Source: Pseudomonas chlororaphis subsp. piscium (GTDB lineage Bacteria > Pseudomonadota > Gammaproteobacteria > Pseudomonadales > Pseudomonadaceae). Taken from it: a DNA stretch of 64,000 nucleotides. The notes below the pieces were generated by a model. It made no database searches. It was not told where the DNA came from and saw nothing but the letters and a program-made list of their open reading frames with translations. Positions 25,708 through 34,937 of this stretch are shown here, piece by piece (position 1 is the first letter of the stretch; each line of letters starts with the position of its first letter). The DNA lies in contig NZ_CP027707.1 in the NCBI RefSeq assembly GCF_003850345.1, positions 1,426,001 to 1,490,000 on the forward strand, given 5' to 3'. The translations under genes and the position numbers were made by a program.

Positions 25708-25944
25708 TCATTCGCCGGGATAACCGGCCGCGGCGGCTTCAAGCCACCGTGGCAGGTCCCGGCGTTTTACTTTCTGGCGATGGGCATTCGCCAGCTGTTG
25801 CAGCATGAAGGATTTTTTCTTCTCGTCCCCGCCGGCCAGCGACAGCGCCAGGTCCCTGTCCATCCAGCGCTTGATCCGTACATACAGCCACCAATGGAAG
25901 TACAGGCCGGCAACGGTGGTCACGACAATGATGAAGTAATCCAT
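25708..25944 (-). CDS. Small membrane protein, unknown
   Basis: 78 residues with one N-terminal transmembrane segment (MDYFIIVVTTVAGLYFHWWLYV) followed by a basic cytoplasmic part. A good SD (AAAGGA) precedes the ATG. It is convergent with pdxH, whose stop lies 10 nt away. I do not recognise the family; it looks like a conserved hypothetical of Pseudomonas. Confidence 0.6.
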   Translation of the reverse strand: MDYFIIVVTTVAGLYFHWWLYVRIKRWMDRDLALSLAGGDEKKKSFMLQQLANAHRQKVKRRDLPRWLEAAAAGYPGE

Positions 25945-26118
25945 AGAAAATCCTTTGGTCGGTGGCGCAACTCGGGAAATAAGCGCTACCGTGTGAAGAG
26001 TTTTTTCTACTCGCGCAGTCTGTACTGCTGCTGAATGGAACCAATTTTATCCGGGCGATGCCGTGACAGGCGTCAAGCTGCGGAGTTTAATGATTATCTG
26101 TCCTTTGGAGTTGATCCT

Positions 26119-26583
26119 ATGCGTAAGTCTGTTTTGCTGGTTGCTTCCTTTTCCACGATGGCCATGTTGCTCACCGGTTGCCAATCCAACCTGTCCGGTG
26201 ACTCTTACTCCCGTGACGAAGCGCGTCGCGTACAGACCGTTCGCATGGGCACCATCGAATCCCTGCGTCCGGTGAAAATCGAAGGCACCAAGACCCCGAT
26301 CGGCGGCCTCGCCGGTGCAGCGGTCGGCGGCGTTGGCGGCAGCGCCATCGGCGGCGGTAAAGGCAGCATCGTGGCGGCAGTTGTCGGCGCGGTGGCTGGC
26401 GGCCTGATCGGTTCCGCCACAGAGGAAGGCCTGACCCGTACCCAGGGCGTGGAAATCACCGTGCGTGAAGACGACGGCAGCATGCGTGCCTATGTGCAGC
26501 AGGTTCAGGAAAACGAAGTGTTCCGCGTCGGCGAGCGCGTGCGCATCATGAGTGTCAACGGCACCAGCCGTGTCGCCCACTAA
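26119..26583 (+). CDS. SlyB/Pcp-like glycine-zipper outer-membrane lipoprotein
   Basis: 154 residues. Lipobox LTGC (Cys20), then a glycine-zipper 2TM region (GGLAGAAVGGVGGSAIGGGKGS, residues about 60-100) and a basic beta-rich C-terminus ending RVGERVRIM. This is the layout of SlyB/PCP lipoproteins that stabilise the outer membrane under stress. The start follows TTTGGAG. A terminator lies 20 nt downstream. PhoPQ or Mg2+ regulation is known for some SlyB homologues, but no such site was identified here. Confidence 0.88.
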   Translation: MRKSVLLVASFSTMAMLLTGCQSNLSGDSYSRDEARRVQTVRMGTIESLRPVKIEGTKTPIGGLAGAAVGGVGGSAIGGGKGSIVAAVVGAVAGGLIGSATEEGLTRTQGVEITVREDDGSMRAYVQQVQENEVFRVGERVRIMSVNGTSRVAH

Positions 26584-26600
26584 GCGTTAACCGTTACAAA

Positions 26601-26636
26601 ACAAAACCCCGGCCAGGCAACTGGTCGGGGTTTTGT
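26601..26636. terminator. Bidirectional terminator, slyB-like gene / nhaA
   Basis: ACAAAACCCCG and CGGGGTTTTGT form a stem with an inner imperfect GCCAG/CTGG part, with T runs on both strands, between the convergent genes. Confidence 0.85.
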
Positions 26637-26662
26637 GTTTTCAGCCCTGGCAACGCCGGTGG

Positions 26663-27850
26663 TTACACCGGCAATTGTGGGTTCTTGCGGCTGGCCGCGG
26701 CCGTCACGGCGTAGCCGATCAGGGCGGCGAACAGCGAGCCGGTGAGGATGCCCATGCGGTCCATGCCGGCGTATTCGCTGCTGCCGGGCACAAAGGCCAG
26801 GGAGCCGACAAACAGGCTCATGGTGAAGCCGATCCCGCAGAGAATCGCCACGCCCAGTACTTGGCCCCAGTTGGCGCCGCCGGGGAGGGCGGCCAGGCCC
26901 ATCTTCACCGCCAGCCAGGTCAGGCCGAACACGCCGACGGTCTTGCCCAGCAGCAGGCCGATGGCGATGCCCATGGGCACGTAATGGGTGAAGCTTTCCA
27001 CGGTGATGCCTTGCAGCGACAGGCCGGCATTGGCGAAGGCGAACAGCGGCAGGATGCCGTAGGCCACCCACGGATGCAGCGCATGCTCCAGGCTCAGCAG
27101 CGGCGAAGGCTCGGCATTGCGAGTGCGCAGCGGGATGCAGAAGGCCAGGGTCACGCCGGCCAGGGTCGCGTGGACTCCGCTCTTGAGCACGCAGACCCAG
27201 AGGATCAGGCCAATGATCATGTACGGCCCGAGCTTGACCACCCCCAGGCGGTTCATTGCCACCAGCGCCACCAGGCAGGCCGCAGCGAGCATCAGCGACA
27301 GGGTCGACAGGGCGCCGGAGTAGAAAATCGCGATGACGATGATGGCCCCCAGGTCATCGATGATCGCCAGCGTCATCAGGAACAGCTTCAGCGACACCGG
27401 CACCCGCTTGCCCAGCAGGGCCAGCACGCCGAGGGCGAAGGCGATGTCGGTGGCCATGGGGATCGCCCAGCCACTGAGCGCCGGCGGGTTGTCCTTGTTG
27501 AGGAACCAGTAGATCAGCGCCGGCACCACCATGCCGCCGATGGCGGCGGCGCCCGGCAGGACGATCTGCGAAGGCTTGGACAGATGGCCGTCGAGAACCT
27601 CGCGCTTGACCTCCAGGCCGATCAGCAGGAAGAACATGGCCATCAGGCCGTCGTTGATCCACAGCAGCAGGGGCTTGGCGATTTTCAGGGCGCCGATCTG
27701 GGCGACCACGGGAGTGTCCAGGAGGCCGTTGTACAGCCAGGACAGTGGTGAGTTGTTGATGATCAGGGCAAGCACGGCAGCGGCAATCAATAACAGACCG
27801 CTGGCAGCTTCCAACTGAAAGAAACGCGTGAAAGTGCTACGCAGAGGCAA
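26663..27850 (-). CDS. nhaA: Na+/H+ antiporter NhaA
   Basis: 395-residue inner-membrane antiporter with about 12 hydrophobic segments. The key acidic residues are present: Asp135 in ATDIAFALG and the pair Asp165-Asp166 in AIIDDLGAI, equivalent to Asp133 and Asp163/164 of the E. coli protein. The start is a TTG ([10 protein letters not shown]..) with a good SD (GGAGAG) 6 nt before it; the nearby ATG at 27863 is out of frame. It exports Na+ for H+ at alkaline pH. No nhaR-like regulator is adjacent. Confidence 0.93.
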   Translation of the reverse strand: MPLRSTFTRFFQLEAASGLLLIAAAVLALIINNSPLSWLYNGLLDTPVVAQIGALKIAKPLLLWINDGLMAMFFLLIGLEVKREVLDGHLSKPSQIVLPGAAAIGGMVVPALIYWFLNKDNPPALSGWAIPMATDIAFALGVLALLGKRVPVSLKLFLMTLAIIDDLGAIIVIAIFYSGALSTLSLMLAAACLVALVAMNRLGVVKLGPYMIIGLILWVCVLKSGVHATLAGVTLAFCIPLRTRNAEPSPLLSLEHALHPWVAYGILPLFAFANAGLSLQGITVESFTHYVPMGIAIGLLLGKTVGVFGLTWLAVKMGLAALPGGANWGQVLGVAILCGIGFTMSLFVGSLAFVPGSSEYAGMDRMGILTGSLFAALIGYAVTAAASRKNPQLPV

Positions 27851-28174
27851 GGTCGCTCTCCATCAGAAAACTAAAAAGGTGGCACACCCTAACCCGTACT
27901 GTTAGTTGTTAAAACAAAAGTTATATTCTTTTTTGTTATATGTAGCAGAGCAGCGGCCTGCTGGAAAACCAGCCTAGCAGTTGTGTATCCAATTGATTCA
28001 AAACTGTACCTGTGAGAGACCGGGGATGTTTCCTAACATGTCCGGCCCCAGCCCGACGGGCCGGGGACTTTTGCCTGTTGCAGCGCCTGATTTTCCTTGT
28101 GCCTGGATCACCTATGCTGGGTGCACTTCATCTTTTTGCGTCCTGTGTGGCGTTCGAGCCAATGAGAAAACACC
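27851..28174. promoter_or_regulatory. Divergent intergenic region nhaA / PLP enzyme gene
   Basis: 324 nt without a gene. 27895-27950 is strongly AT-rich (runs of TTGTTAAAACAAAAG type) and is the best place for the nhaA promoter. A GC-rich palindrome (CCGGCCCCAGCC..GGGCCGGGG, about 28041-28068) lies upstream of the plus-strand gene. No operator is recognised. Confidence 0.45.
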
Positions 28175-29269
28175 ATGAGCGACAACCGTCAGTGGGCCCG
28201 TGAGGCCATCCGGATCATCGAAGCCGACTTCCAGCGCAGCGCCGACACCCACCTGATCCCCTTGCCCTTGCCAGGCTTGCCGGGCATCGAGCTGTATTTC
28301 AAGGACGAGTCCAGCCATCCCACCGGCAGCCTCAAGCATCGCCTGGCGCGTTCGTTGTTCCTCTATGCGCTGTGTAACGGCTGGCTCAAGCCCGGGGCGC
28401 CGGTGATCGAGGCGTCCAGCGGTTCGACGGCGATTTCCGAAGCCTATTTCGCGCGCCTGCTGGGCTTGCCGTTCATTGCGGTGATGCCGGCCACCACGTC
28501 CCAGGAAAAGATCGCGCAGATCGCCTTCTACGGCGGCAAGAGCCACCTGGTGCAGGACCCGACGCAGATCTACGCCGAGTCGGAGCGCCTGGTCCGGGAG
28601 AGCGGCGGGCATTTCATGGACCAGTTCACCTACGCCGAGCGCGCCACCGACTGGCGGGCGAACAACAACATCGCCGAGTCGATCTTCCAGCAACTGCGCT
28701 TCGAGCGTTACCCGGAGCCCAAATGGCTGATCTCCAGCCCGGGCACCGGCGGCACCACCGCCACCCTGGGGCGTTATGTGCGCTATCGCCAGCATTGCAC
28801 CCGGGTACTCTGCGCCGACGCCGAGCGTTCAGTGTTCTTCGATTACTACCAGAGCGGTGACGCCAGCCTGCGCCTGGACTGTGGCTCGCGCATCGAAGGG
28901 ATAGGCCGGCCACGGGTCGAGGCGTCGTTCCTGCCCAAGGTGATCGATGCGATGGTCAAGGTGCCGGATGCCCTGTCGCTGGCGGCCATGCATTACCTGG
29001 CGCAGCGCCTGGGACGGCGGGTGGGCGGTTCCAGCGGTACCAACCTGATCGGCGCGCTGATGGCGGCGCAGCAGATGAAACAGGCCGGGGAGAGTGGTTC
29101 GATCGTCGCCATCCTGTGTGACGGTGGCGAGCGTTATGCGACCACCTATTACGATCAGGACTGGCTGACCGCTCAGGGTTACCAGTTGACGGCCTTGATC
29201 GAGGTGGTGGCAGCGAGTGTGGAGCGGGGTGAGCCGTTGCCGGCCAGCGTATTGCGCGCTGGCATCTGA
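28175..29269 (+). CDS. PLP-dependent cysteine synthase-like enzyme
   Basis: 364 residues, fold-type II PLP enzyme. Lys54 in [11 protein letters not shown] should form the Schiff base; SSGST (81-85) is the substrate-binding loop equivalent to TSGNT of O-acetylserine sulfhydrylase; GTGGT (190-194) binds the PLP phosphate. The long C-terminal part (to residue 364) exceeds a standard CysK (about 320). CysK/CBS-like beta-replacement or L-cysteine desulfhydrase activity is possible; the substrate cannot be read. Single gene with its own terminator. Confidence 0.8.
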   Translation: MSDNRQWAREAIRIIEADFQRSADTHLIPLPLPGLPGIELYFKDESSHPTGSLKHRLARSLFLYALCNGWLKPGAPVIEASSGSTAISEAYFARLLGLPFIAVMPATTSQEKIAQIAFYGGKSHLVQDPTQIYAESERLVRESGGHFMDQFTYAERATDWRANNNIAESIFQQLRFERYPEPKWLISSPGTGGTTATLGRYVRYRQHCTRVLCADAERSVFFDYYQSGDASLRLDCGSRIEGIGRPRVEASFLPKVIDAMVKVPDALSLAAMHYLAQRLGRRVGGSSGTNLIGALMAAQQMKQAGESGSIVAILCDGGERYATTYYDQDWLTAQGYQLTALIEVVAASVERGEPLPASVLRAGI

Positions 29270-29308
29270 GGCTGCAAGCCCGCTCCCTGGGGAGCGAGCC
29301 TGCTTGTG

Positions 29309-29336
29309 AAAAGGCCCCTGTAAAGGGGCCTTTTTT
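29309..29336. terminator. Bidirectional terminator
   Basis: AAAAGGCCCC and GGGGCCTTTT with a short loop, T runs on both strands, between the PLP enzyme gene and the convergent FAD dehydrogenase gene. Confidence 0.9.
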
Positions 29337-30948
29337 ACGCCTCGATGCCGAGGATGTTGCGTGCCACCGCTTCGGCGATACGGATCCCGTCGACCCCGGC
29401 CGACAGGATGCCCCCGGCATAACCGGCGCCTTCACCGGCCGGGTACAGGCCCTTCACGTTCAGGCTCTGCATCGATTCGTCGCGGGTAATGCGCAGCGGC
29501 GACGAGGTGCGGGTCTCGATCCCGGTCAGTACCGCGTCATGCAGGGAGTAACCCTTGATCTGCCGCTCGAAGGCCGGCAGCGCTTCGCGGATCGCCTCGA
29601 TGGCGAAGTCCGGCAGGGCCAGGGCCAGGTCGCCCAGGGCGACGCCCGGCTTGTAGGATGGCTCGACGCTGCCCAGGGCGGTGGACGGCTTACCGGCGAT
29701 AAAGTCGCCGACCAGTTGCGCCGGGGCTTCGTAGTTGCTGCCGCCGAGTACGAAGGCGTGGGATTCCAGGCGCTCTTGCAGCTCGATACCGGCCAGCGGG
29801 CCACCCGGGTAATCCACTTCCGGGGTGATGCCGACCACGATGCCGGAGTTGGCATTGCGCTCGTTACGCGAGTACTGGCTCATGCCGTTGGTGACCACGC
29901 GGTTCGGCTCGGAGGTCGCCGCCACCACGGTGCCGCCCGGGCACATGCAGAAGCTGTAGACCGAACGGCCGTTCTTCGCGTGGTGCACCAGCTTGTAGTC
30001 GGCGGCGCCGAGTTTCGGGTGACCGGCGTACTTGCCCAGGCGCGCGCTGTCGATCAGCGACTGCGGGTGTTCGATGCGGAAACCCACGGAGAACGGCTTG
30101 GCCTCCATGTACACGCCACGGCCGTGGAGCATGCGGAAGGTGTCGCGGGCGCTGTGGCCGAGGGCCAGGACCACGTGTTTCGAGTGAATCTGTTCACCGC
30201 TGTTGAACTCGACGCCGACCAGTTGGCCGTCTTCGATCAGCACGTCGGTTACCCGTTGCTCGAAGCGCACTTCACCGCCCAGGGCGATGATCTGCTGGCG
30301 CATGTTCTCAACCACGCCGGTCAGGCGGAAGGTACCGATGTGCGGCTTGCTGACGTAGAGGATCTCTTCCGGCGCGCCGGCCTTGACGAACTCGTGCAGG
30401 ACCTTGCGGCCGTGGTGTTTCGGGTCCTTGATCTGGCTGTACAGCTTGCCGTCGGAGAAGGTCCCCGCGCCGCCTTCGCCGAACTGCACGTTGGATTCCG
30501 GGTTGAGCACGCTTTTGCGCCACAGGCCCCAGGTGTCCTTGGTGCGCTGGCGCACTTCCTTGCCGCGCTCGAGGATGATCGGCTTGAAGCCCATCTGCGC
30601 CAGCAGCAGGCCGGCGAAAATCCCGCAGGGGCCGAAACCCACCACTATCGGGCGCTGCTCCAGGTCGGCGGGCGCCTGGCCGACGACCTTGTAGCTGACA
30701 TCCGGCGCCGGGTTGACGTTACGGTCGTCGGCGAACTTGTGCAGCAGTTTGGCCTCGTCACGCACGTTCAGATCGAGGGTGTAGATGAAGCACAGCTCGG
30801 ACGACTTCTTGCGCGCATCGTAGCTGCGCTTGAACAGGGTGAAGTCGAGCAGGTCCTCGCTGGCGATGCCCAGGCGCTGCAGGATGGCAGGGCGCAGGTC
30901 TTCATCGGGATGGTCGATCGGCAGCTTGAGTTCGGTGATTCGTAACAT
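29335..30948 (-). CDS. FAD-dependent dehydrogenase (COG2509 type)
   Basis: 537 residues. N-terminal about 95 residues form a family-specific domain (MLRITELKLPIDHPDEDLRPA). The dinucleotide-binding motif VVGFGPCGIFAG (102-113) is followed by the acidic end ILERG (Glu127). Further motifs: VQFGEGGAGTFSDGKLYS, VVLALGHSARDTFRML, FCMCPGGTVVAA and a C-terminal GLYPAGEGAGYAGGILSAGVDGI that contacts FAD. An uncharacterised oxidoreductase widely conserved in bacteria; the reaction is unknown. Monocistronic. Confidence 0.88.
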   Translation of the reverse strand: MLRITELKLPIDHPDEDLRPAILQRLGIASEDLLDFTLFKRSYDARKKSSELCFIYTLDLNVRDEAKLLHKFADDRNVNPAPDVSYKVVGQAPADLEQRPIVVGFGPCGIFAGLLLAQMGFKPIILERGKEVRQRTKDTWGLWRKSVLNPESNVQFGEGGAGTFSDGKLYSQIKDPKHHGRKVLHEFVKAGAPEEILYVSKPHIGTFRLTGVVENMRQQIIALGGEVRFEQRVTDVLIEDGQLVGVEFNSGEQIHSKHVVLALGHSARDTFRMLHGRGVYMEAKPFSVGFRIEHPQSLIDSARLGKYAGHPKLGAADYKLVHHAKNGRSVYSFCMCPGGTVVAATSEPNRVVTNGMSQYSRNERNANSGIVVGITPEVDYPGGPLAGIELQERLESHAFVLGGSNYEAPAQLVGDFIAGKPSTALGSVEPSYKPGVALGDLALALPDFAIEAIREALPAFERQIKGYSLHDAVLTGIETRTSSPLRITRDESMQSLNVKGLYPAGEGAGYAGGILSAGVDGIRIAEAVARNILGIEA

Positions 30949-31058
30949 GACAGGGTCCGGTTCGCGGGACGCACCAATGCGTCAGGGCGGTTTTACAAAC
31001 CGGCGATTATAAGCCGCAAAGCCCGGACCCCGTGAGGTTAAAACGGTTGTCCGTCGCC

Positions 31059-31742
31059 TCAGTCGCTGCGCGAGCCGCCGAAATAGGCACAACCGCGCTG
31101 GACCTGGCCATCGACCCGCAGTTCCGCGGTCAGGTGTTGCACGCTGCCGGTCTTGCTGTCCACGCAGCGCTGCGGCGCAACCCAGAGTTCGACATGGCGG
31201 TTGTTGGCTTCGCTGCTGAGGTTGAAACGGCCGTCGCCCAGCTGCTCTTCCAAGTAGGGCAGCGCCAGCGCCGGCTGGCCGGCGCGTTCGATGCGCATGC
31301 CCTTGGCGCTGACATCGACGTTCCAGTCCGGAGCCTTGCCACTGGCCCGCAGGATCAGGCGCGGGAAGTCGGGATCGCCGCAGGCATCGTTCGAGCGTTC
31401 GACGCGATATAGCTGGCTCAGCGCGACTTCACTGTCGGCGCCGCCGGCCTTGCTCGGGGAGAAATGCCCACGCAGGTCGGCGAACAGCGTGCCCTGCTGG
31501 TCGGCCAGGCTGGCGGCTTCCTGGAGGATGCTGGTGCCGCCGTTGTCCTTGACCACATAACGCTGCTCGCCGACGCAAGGCTTGAACAGCAGTTGACCGT
31601 CGGCGGCGGTCAGCGTGCCCTGCATGCGGGTCTGACCGGCCTGGGACTGCGTCCGGGGCTGGCCATCGAACACCGACAGCATCTGGCAACCGGCAAACAG
31701 GGGGAGCAGGGCAATACAAACAAGGGAACGGGCGGCACGCAT
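31059..31742 (-). CDS. COG3650-like lipoprotein
   Basis: 227 residues. Lipobox FAGC (Cys19). The mature part has the layout of COG3650-type outer-membrane lipoproteins: an N-terminal copper-resistance/heat-shock HslJ-like fragment (GTLTAADGQLLFKPC..RYVVKDNGG) and a C-terminal segment FDGQ/ELWVAPQRCVDSKTG..FGGSRSD. Two or more Cys may form disulfides. SD GGAG before the ATG. The role is unknown; envelope stress is suggested by relatives. Confidence 0.7.
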   Translation of the reverse strand: MRAARSLVCIALLPLFAGCQMLSVFDGQPRTQSQAGQTRMQGTLTAADGQLLFKPCVGEQRYVVKDNGGTSILQEAASLADQQGTLFADLRGHFSPSKAGGADSEVALSQLYRVERSNDACGDPDFPRLILRASGKAPDWNVDVSAKGMRIERAGQPALALPYLEEQLGDGRFNLSSEANNRHVELWVAPQRCVDSKTGSVQHLTAELRVDGQVQRGCAYFGGSRSD

Positions 31743-31810
31743 CGTCGGGTCTCCAATCAAGTGCCGCCACGTTACGCAGCCTGACCGTTCATCACAACCC
31801 TGGATCCACT

Positions 31811-31908
31811 CATGTCTCTGTAGGCGCCAGGCTTGCCGGCGATCCAGGCGCTGCGGTGTGCCTGGTGCAGCGCCATCGCGAGCAAGCCTGGCGCCTACAG
31901 AGGCATGT
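31811..31908. repeat. REP-like pair 3 (GTAGGCGCCAG variant)
   Basis: TCTGTAGGCGCCAGGCTTGC and GCAAGCCTGGCGCCTACAGA are perfect inverted arms about 46 nt apart. They differ from the other REPs in GTAGGCGCCAG instead of GTAGGAGCGAG. Confidence 0.8.
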
Positions 31909-31911
31909 GGG

Positions 31912-32511
31912 TCAGCCGACGATATAGGTCTGGCCGGTTTGCAGGCCTTCCACGCTCTTGGCGTACGCCAGTGCCACGTCGGCGCCGGGAACCGGTTTGT
32001 AGCCACGGAAGTACGGGGCGTAGCTGTCCATGGCCTCCACCAGCACGGTCGGGCTTATCGAGTTCACCCGCAGGCCGCGTGGCAAGTCGATGGCGGCGGC
32101 GCGGACGAAGCCGTCGATGGCACTGTTGACCAGGGCTGCCGAGGCGCCGCTGCGGATCGGGTCGCGGTTGAGGATGCCGGAGGTGAGGGTGAACGAGGCG
32201 CCGTCGTTGGCGAACTCGCGGCCGATCAGCAACAGGTTGACCTGGCCCATCAGCTTGTCTTGCAGGCCCAGGGCGAAGTGCTGTTCGCTCATCTCGCCCA
32301 GCGGCGCGAAGGTGACATTGCCCGCGGCGCAGATCAGCGCGTCGAATTTGCCGGTTTTCTCGAAGAGTGCGCGGATCGAGGCGCTGTCGCTGATGTCCAC
32401 CTGGAAATCGCCGCTGGTGCGGCCGATGCGGATGACTTCATGACGTTGCGACAGCTCTTTGTCGACCGCTGAGCCTATGGTGCCGTTGGCGCCGATCAGA
32501 AGAATTTTCAT
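31912..32511 (-). CDS. Atypical short-chain dehydrogenase
   Basis: 199 residues with a Rossmann N-terminus (LLIGANGTIG, residues 4-13) and the CAAGN motif (61-65). Ser111 of the usual triad is present in TLTSGIL, but where YxxxK should be the sequence reads GASAALVNSAIDGF, so Tyr and Lys are replaced by Ala125 and Asn129. It may bind NAD(P) without standard SDR catalysis. It is divergent from a LysR gene with a 106-nt spacer, a typical regulator-target arrangement. Confidence 0.8.
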   Translation of the reverse strand: MKILLIGANGTIGSAVDKELSQRHEVIRIGRTSGDFQVDISDSASIRALFEKTGKFDALICAAGNVTFAPLGEMSEQHFALGLQDKLMGQVNLLLIGREFANDGASFTLTSGILNRDPIRSGASAALVNSAIDGFVRAAAIDLPRGLRVNSISPTVLVEAMDSYAPYFRGYKPVPGADVALAYAKSVEGLQTGQTYIVG

Positions 32512-32617
32512 GGGGCTGTTCCTCGCGTGGGTTGAACGAGGTTGCAGTCTAGTGCTGGTTTTTCCTGTTGATTAGCGCACTAATAGGCAACCTTTGGTTT
32601 TCAAATGGAAACAATCC

Positions 32618-33526
32618 ATGAGCGAAATGGATGACCTGGCGGCATTCGCCGTGCTGATCGAAGCCGGCAGTTTCACCCTGGCCGCCCAGCAACTGGGCTG
32701 CAGCAAGGGGCAATTGTCCAAGCGCATCAGCGCCCTGGAGGCGCAGTTCTCGGTCGTGCTGTTGCAGCGCACCACGCGCCGCTTGAGCCTGACCGCGGCG
32801 GGCGCCGCCTTGTTGCCCCAGGCCCAGGCGCTGCTGGTCCAGGTCGAGCGGGCGCGTCAGGCCCTGGCGCGGCTCAAGGACGACATGGCCGGGCCGGTGC
32901 GGCTGACGGTGCCGGTGTCCCTGGGGGAGACCTTCTTCGAAGGCCTGTTGCTGGAGTTTTCCCGGCAGTATCCCGAGGTGCAGATCGAGCTGGAGCTGAA
33001 CAACAACTACCGCGATCTGACCCGGGACGGTTTCGACCTGGCGATCCGCTCGGAGGTTGGCAATGACCAGCGGCTGGTGGCCAGGCCGCTGCTGGCCTGG
33101 CACGAAATGACCTGCGCCAGCCCGGCCTACCTGGAACAGTATGGCGAGCCGCGGACCCCCAGGGACTTGGCCGAGCATCGTTGCCTGCTCAACAGCCACT
33201 ACAGCGGTCGTGAGGAGTGGCTCTATCACCAGCAGCATGAATTGTTGCGGGTGCGGGTGTCGGGGCCTTTCGCCAGCAATCACTACAACCTGCTGAAAAA
33301 GGCCGCGCTGGTGGGCGCCGGGATCGCCCGACTGCCGTCCTACCTGCTGCAGGCGGAACTGGCCGACGGGCGTTTGCGCGGGCTGCTGCGCGATTACCAG
33401 ACCCGCAGCATGCCGATGTACCTGGTGCATCCGTATCAGGGCGGACTGCCCAAGCGCACCCAGGTCCTGGCCGATTACCTGATCGGCTGGTTCAAGCGCA
33501 GCGGCGAAGCGCTGGATCGCCTGTAA
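32618..33526 (+). CDS. LysR-family transcriptional regulator
   Basis: 302 residues. N-terminal winged helix-turn-helix (DDLAAFAVLIEAGSFTLAAQ..SKGQLSKRISALE) and a C-terminal effector domain beginning GPVRLTVPVSLGETF. The sequence is of the CrgA/AaeR-like group, which has DLAIRSEVGNDQRLVARPL in the effector domain. Divergent from the SDR gene; probably controls that gene and itself. The effector is unknown. A start at MDDLAAF (32627) is also possible. Confidence 0.88.
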   Translation: MSEMDDLAAFAVLIEAGSFTLAAQQLGCSKGQLSKRISALEAQFSVVLLQRTTRRLSLTAAGAALLPQAQALLVQVERARQALARLKDDMAGPVRLTVPVSLGETFFEGLLLEFSRQYPEVQIELELNNNYRDLTRDGFDLAIRSEVGNDQRLVARPLLAWHEMTCASPAYLEQYGEPRTPRDLAEHRCLLNSHYSGREEWLYHQQHELLRVRVSGPFASNHYNLLKKAALVGAGIARLPSYLLQAELADGRLRGLLRDYQTRSMPMYLVHPYQGGLPKRTQVLADYLIGWFKRSGEALDRL

Positions 33527-33550
33527 CCCTCAATCTCTCCGCCACACTGC

Positions 33551-33650
33551 TTCTGTAGGAGCGAAGCTTGCTCGCGATGGCGGCGCCGCGGACTGTCTGA
33601 AAAACCGCATTATCGTTCATCGCGCGCAAGCTGCGCTCCTACAGGGACAG
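33551..33650. repeat. REP pair 4
   Basis: CTGTAGGAGCGAAGCTTGCT and the inverted AGCTGCGCTCCTACAG arm, about 40 nt apart, between convergent genes. Confidence 0.85.
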
Positions 33651-33654
33651 AAGG

Positions 33655-34164
33655 TCAAGGTCGCTGGTAGCGGCGGGCGATCAGGTGGTCGATGGACAAC
33701 TTGCCGGGGCCGCGGGCCATCAGGTACAGCAGGACCGCCGCCCAGGTGCCGTGGGTCGGGTAGGCGTCGGGGTAGACGAACAACTGAATGGTCAGGGTCA
33801 TGCCCAGCAGCGCCAGGGCCGAGAAGCGTGTGGCGAAACCGACCAGGAGCAGCAGCGGGAACAGATGCTCGGCGAATGCCGCCAGGTGCGCGGCCAGTTC
33901 GGGGGAGAGCAGCGGTACCCGGTACTCGCTCTGGAACAAGGGAATGGTCGAGTCGGCCAGGCGCGGCATACCGAGTTCGAACGTCCCGGAGAACAGATCG
34001 ATGGCCAGGCCCTCGACCTTGGTCTGGCCGGATTTCCAGAACACCGCGGCGATGGAGAAGCGCGCGATAAAGGCGATCAGGCTGTGGGGAATACGCTCCA
34101 GCAGCTGGATGAGCCGGTTCACCCCGTGGGCGAGCGTGTGGTGTTTGGTGCAGTGGGTGTGCAT
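33655..34164 (-). CDS. DoxX-family membrane protein of bufferin operon (BufD-like)
   Basis: 169 residues with four hydrophobic helices (LIAFIARFSIAAVFW, HLFPLLLLVGFATRF, ALALLGMTLTIQLFV, AAVLLYLMA). This is the DoxX/SURF4-like architecture that closes DUF2282-DUF692-DUF2063 clusters. In those systems the DoxX protein is thought to take part in membrane steps such as metal or peptide handling or redox; the actual job is not settled. Start at MHTHCTKHH, 2 nt after the stop of the bufC-like gene, with GAGG before the ATG. Last gene of the operon. Confidence 0.85.
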   Translation of the reverse strand: MHTHCTKHHTLAHGVNRLIQLLERIPHSLIAFIARFSIAAVFWKSGQTKVEGLAIDLFSGTFELGMPRLADSTIPLFQSEYRVPLLSPELAAHLAAFAEHLFPLLLLVGFATRFSALALLGMTLTIQLFVYPDAYPTHGTWAAVLLYLMARGPGKLSIDHLIARRYQRP

Positions 34165-34166
34165 GT

Positions 34167-34937
34167 TCAGACCTCGGAATGGGGAGACAGGCGAGTGATG
34201 GCGCCGCGACCGATCAACAGTGCCAGGGCCTGGCTCGGCTCGAATGCCGGATCGGCGGCCAAGGCATTGGCCGCGGCGACTTGCAGCGGTTGTGAGTGGT
34301 GCAGGCTGTGGATGAAGCAGGCGACTCCGGCGTCGATGGCGAACACCTCGACCTCCAGGTCGTGACGCAGTACCAGGGCGTTTTGTCCTTGCTGCAGGTC
34401 GATCGCCTGCCAGTCGCCATCGCCCTGGTGGGCGGCCCATAGGGCGACCACCGGGTGGGCCGATTGCAGGAGGCCGAGCGAAGGGTGCAGTTCCAGGCGC
34501 AATTGCCCCAGGGTCGCAGGCTCGGCCATGGCCGCGGCGATCTGCTGCGGTTGGACCGGGCAGGCGTCGGCGGCGTGATAGGCGGTGACCCGCAGGCGCT
34601 CCAGGCGCGCGACATCGGCCAGGTAAGGCAGGCCGGCGGCGGGAGGGAAGCCGCCGATGAAATCGGCGAAGTCATGGCCATAGTCGCTGAGCACGGCGCT
34701 GGTGGGCGGGAAGCGCCTGACGTAGAGCGCGGCCATGGCCCGGAAGAACTCATCGCCCACCAGTTGCGCCACCACCGGATAGGCGTCGGCCAGGGCATTG
34801 ATCAACGAGCTCTGCACATTGTTGCGGTACACCGCGAAGCGGCTGGCCGGGTCGGCGCCGTTGCCGCAGTACAGGTCCGCGGGGCAGGGCTGGTCGGGGT
34901 CGAGCAGGGCGCTGGCGAAGCTGGCTTGGGTGTTCAC
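34167..34937 (-). CDS. DUF2063 partner protein of the MNIO enzyme (BufC-like)
   Basis: 256 residues of the DUF2063 (putative DNA-binding, really RiPP-recognition) family: [56 protein letters not shown]. In MNIO pathways this partner brings the precursor peptide to the enzyme. The start is taken as the GTG at 34937 because AGGAGG lies 6 nt before it and it overlaps the upstream stop as GTGA; an ATG six codons upstream is the alternative. Second last gene of the bufferin-type operon. Confidence 0.88.
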   Translation of the reverse strand: MNTQASFASALLDPDQPCPADLYCGNGADPASRFAVYRNNVQSSLINALADAYPVVAQLVGDEFFRAMAALYVRRFPPTSAVLSDYGHDFADFIGGFPPAAGLPYLADVARLERLRVTAYHAADACPVQPQQIAAAMAEPATLGQLRLELHPSLGLLQSAHPVVALWAAHQGDGDWQAIDLQQGQNALVLRHDLEVEVFAIDAGVACFIHSLHHSQPLQVAAANALAADPAFEPSQALALLIGRGAITRLSPHSEV

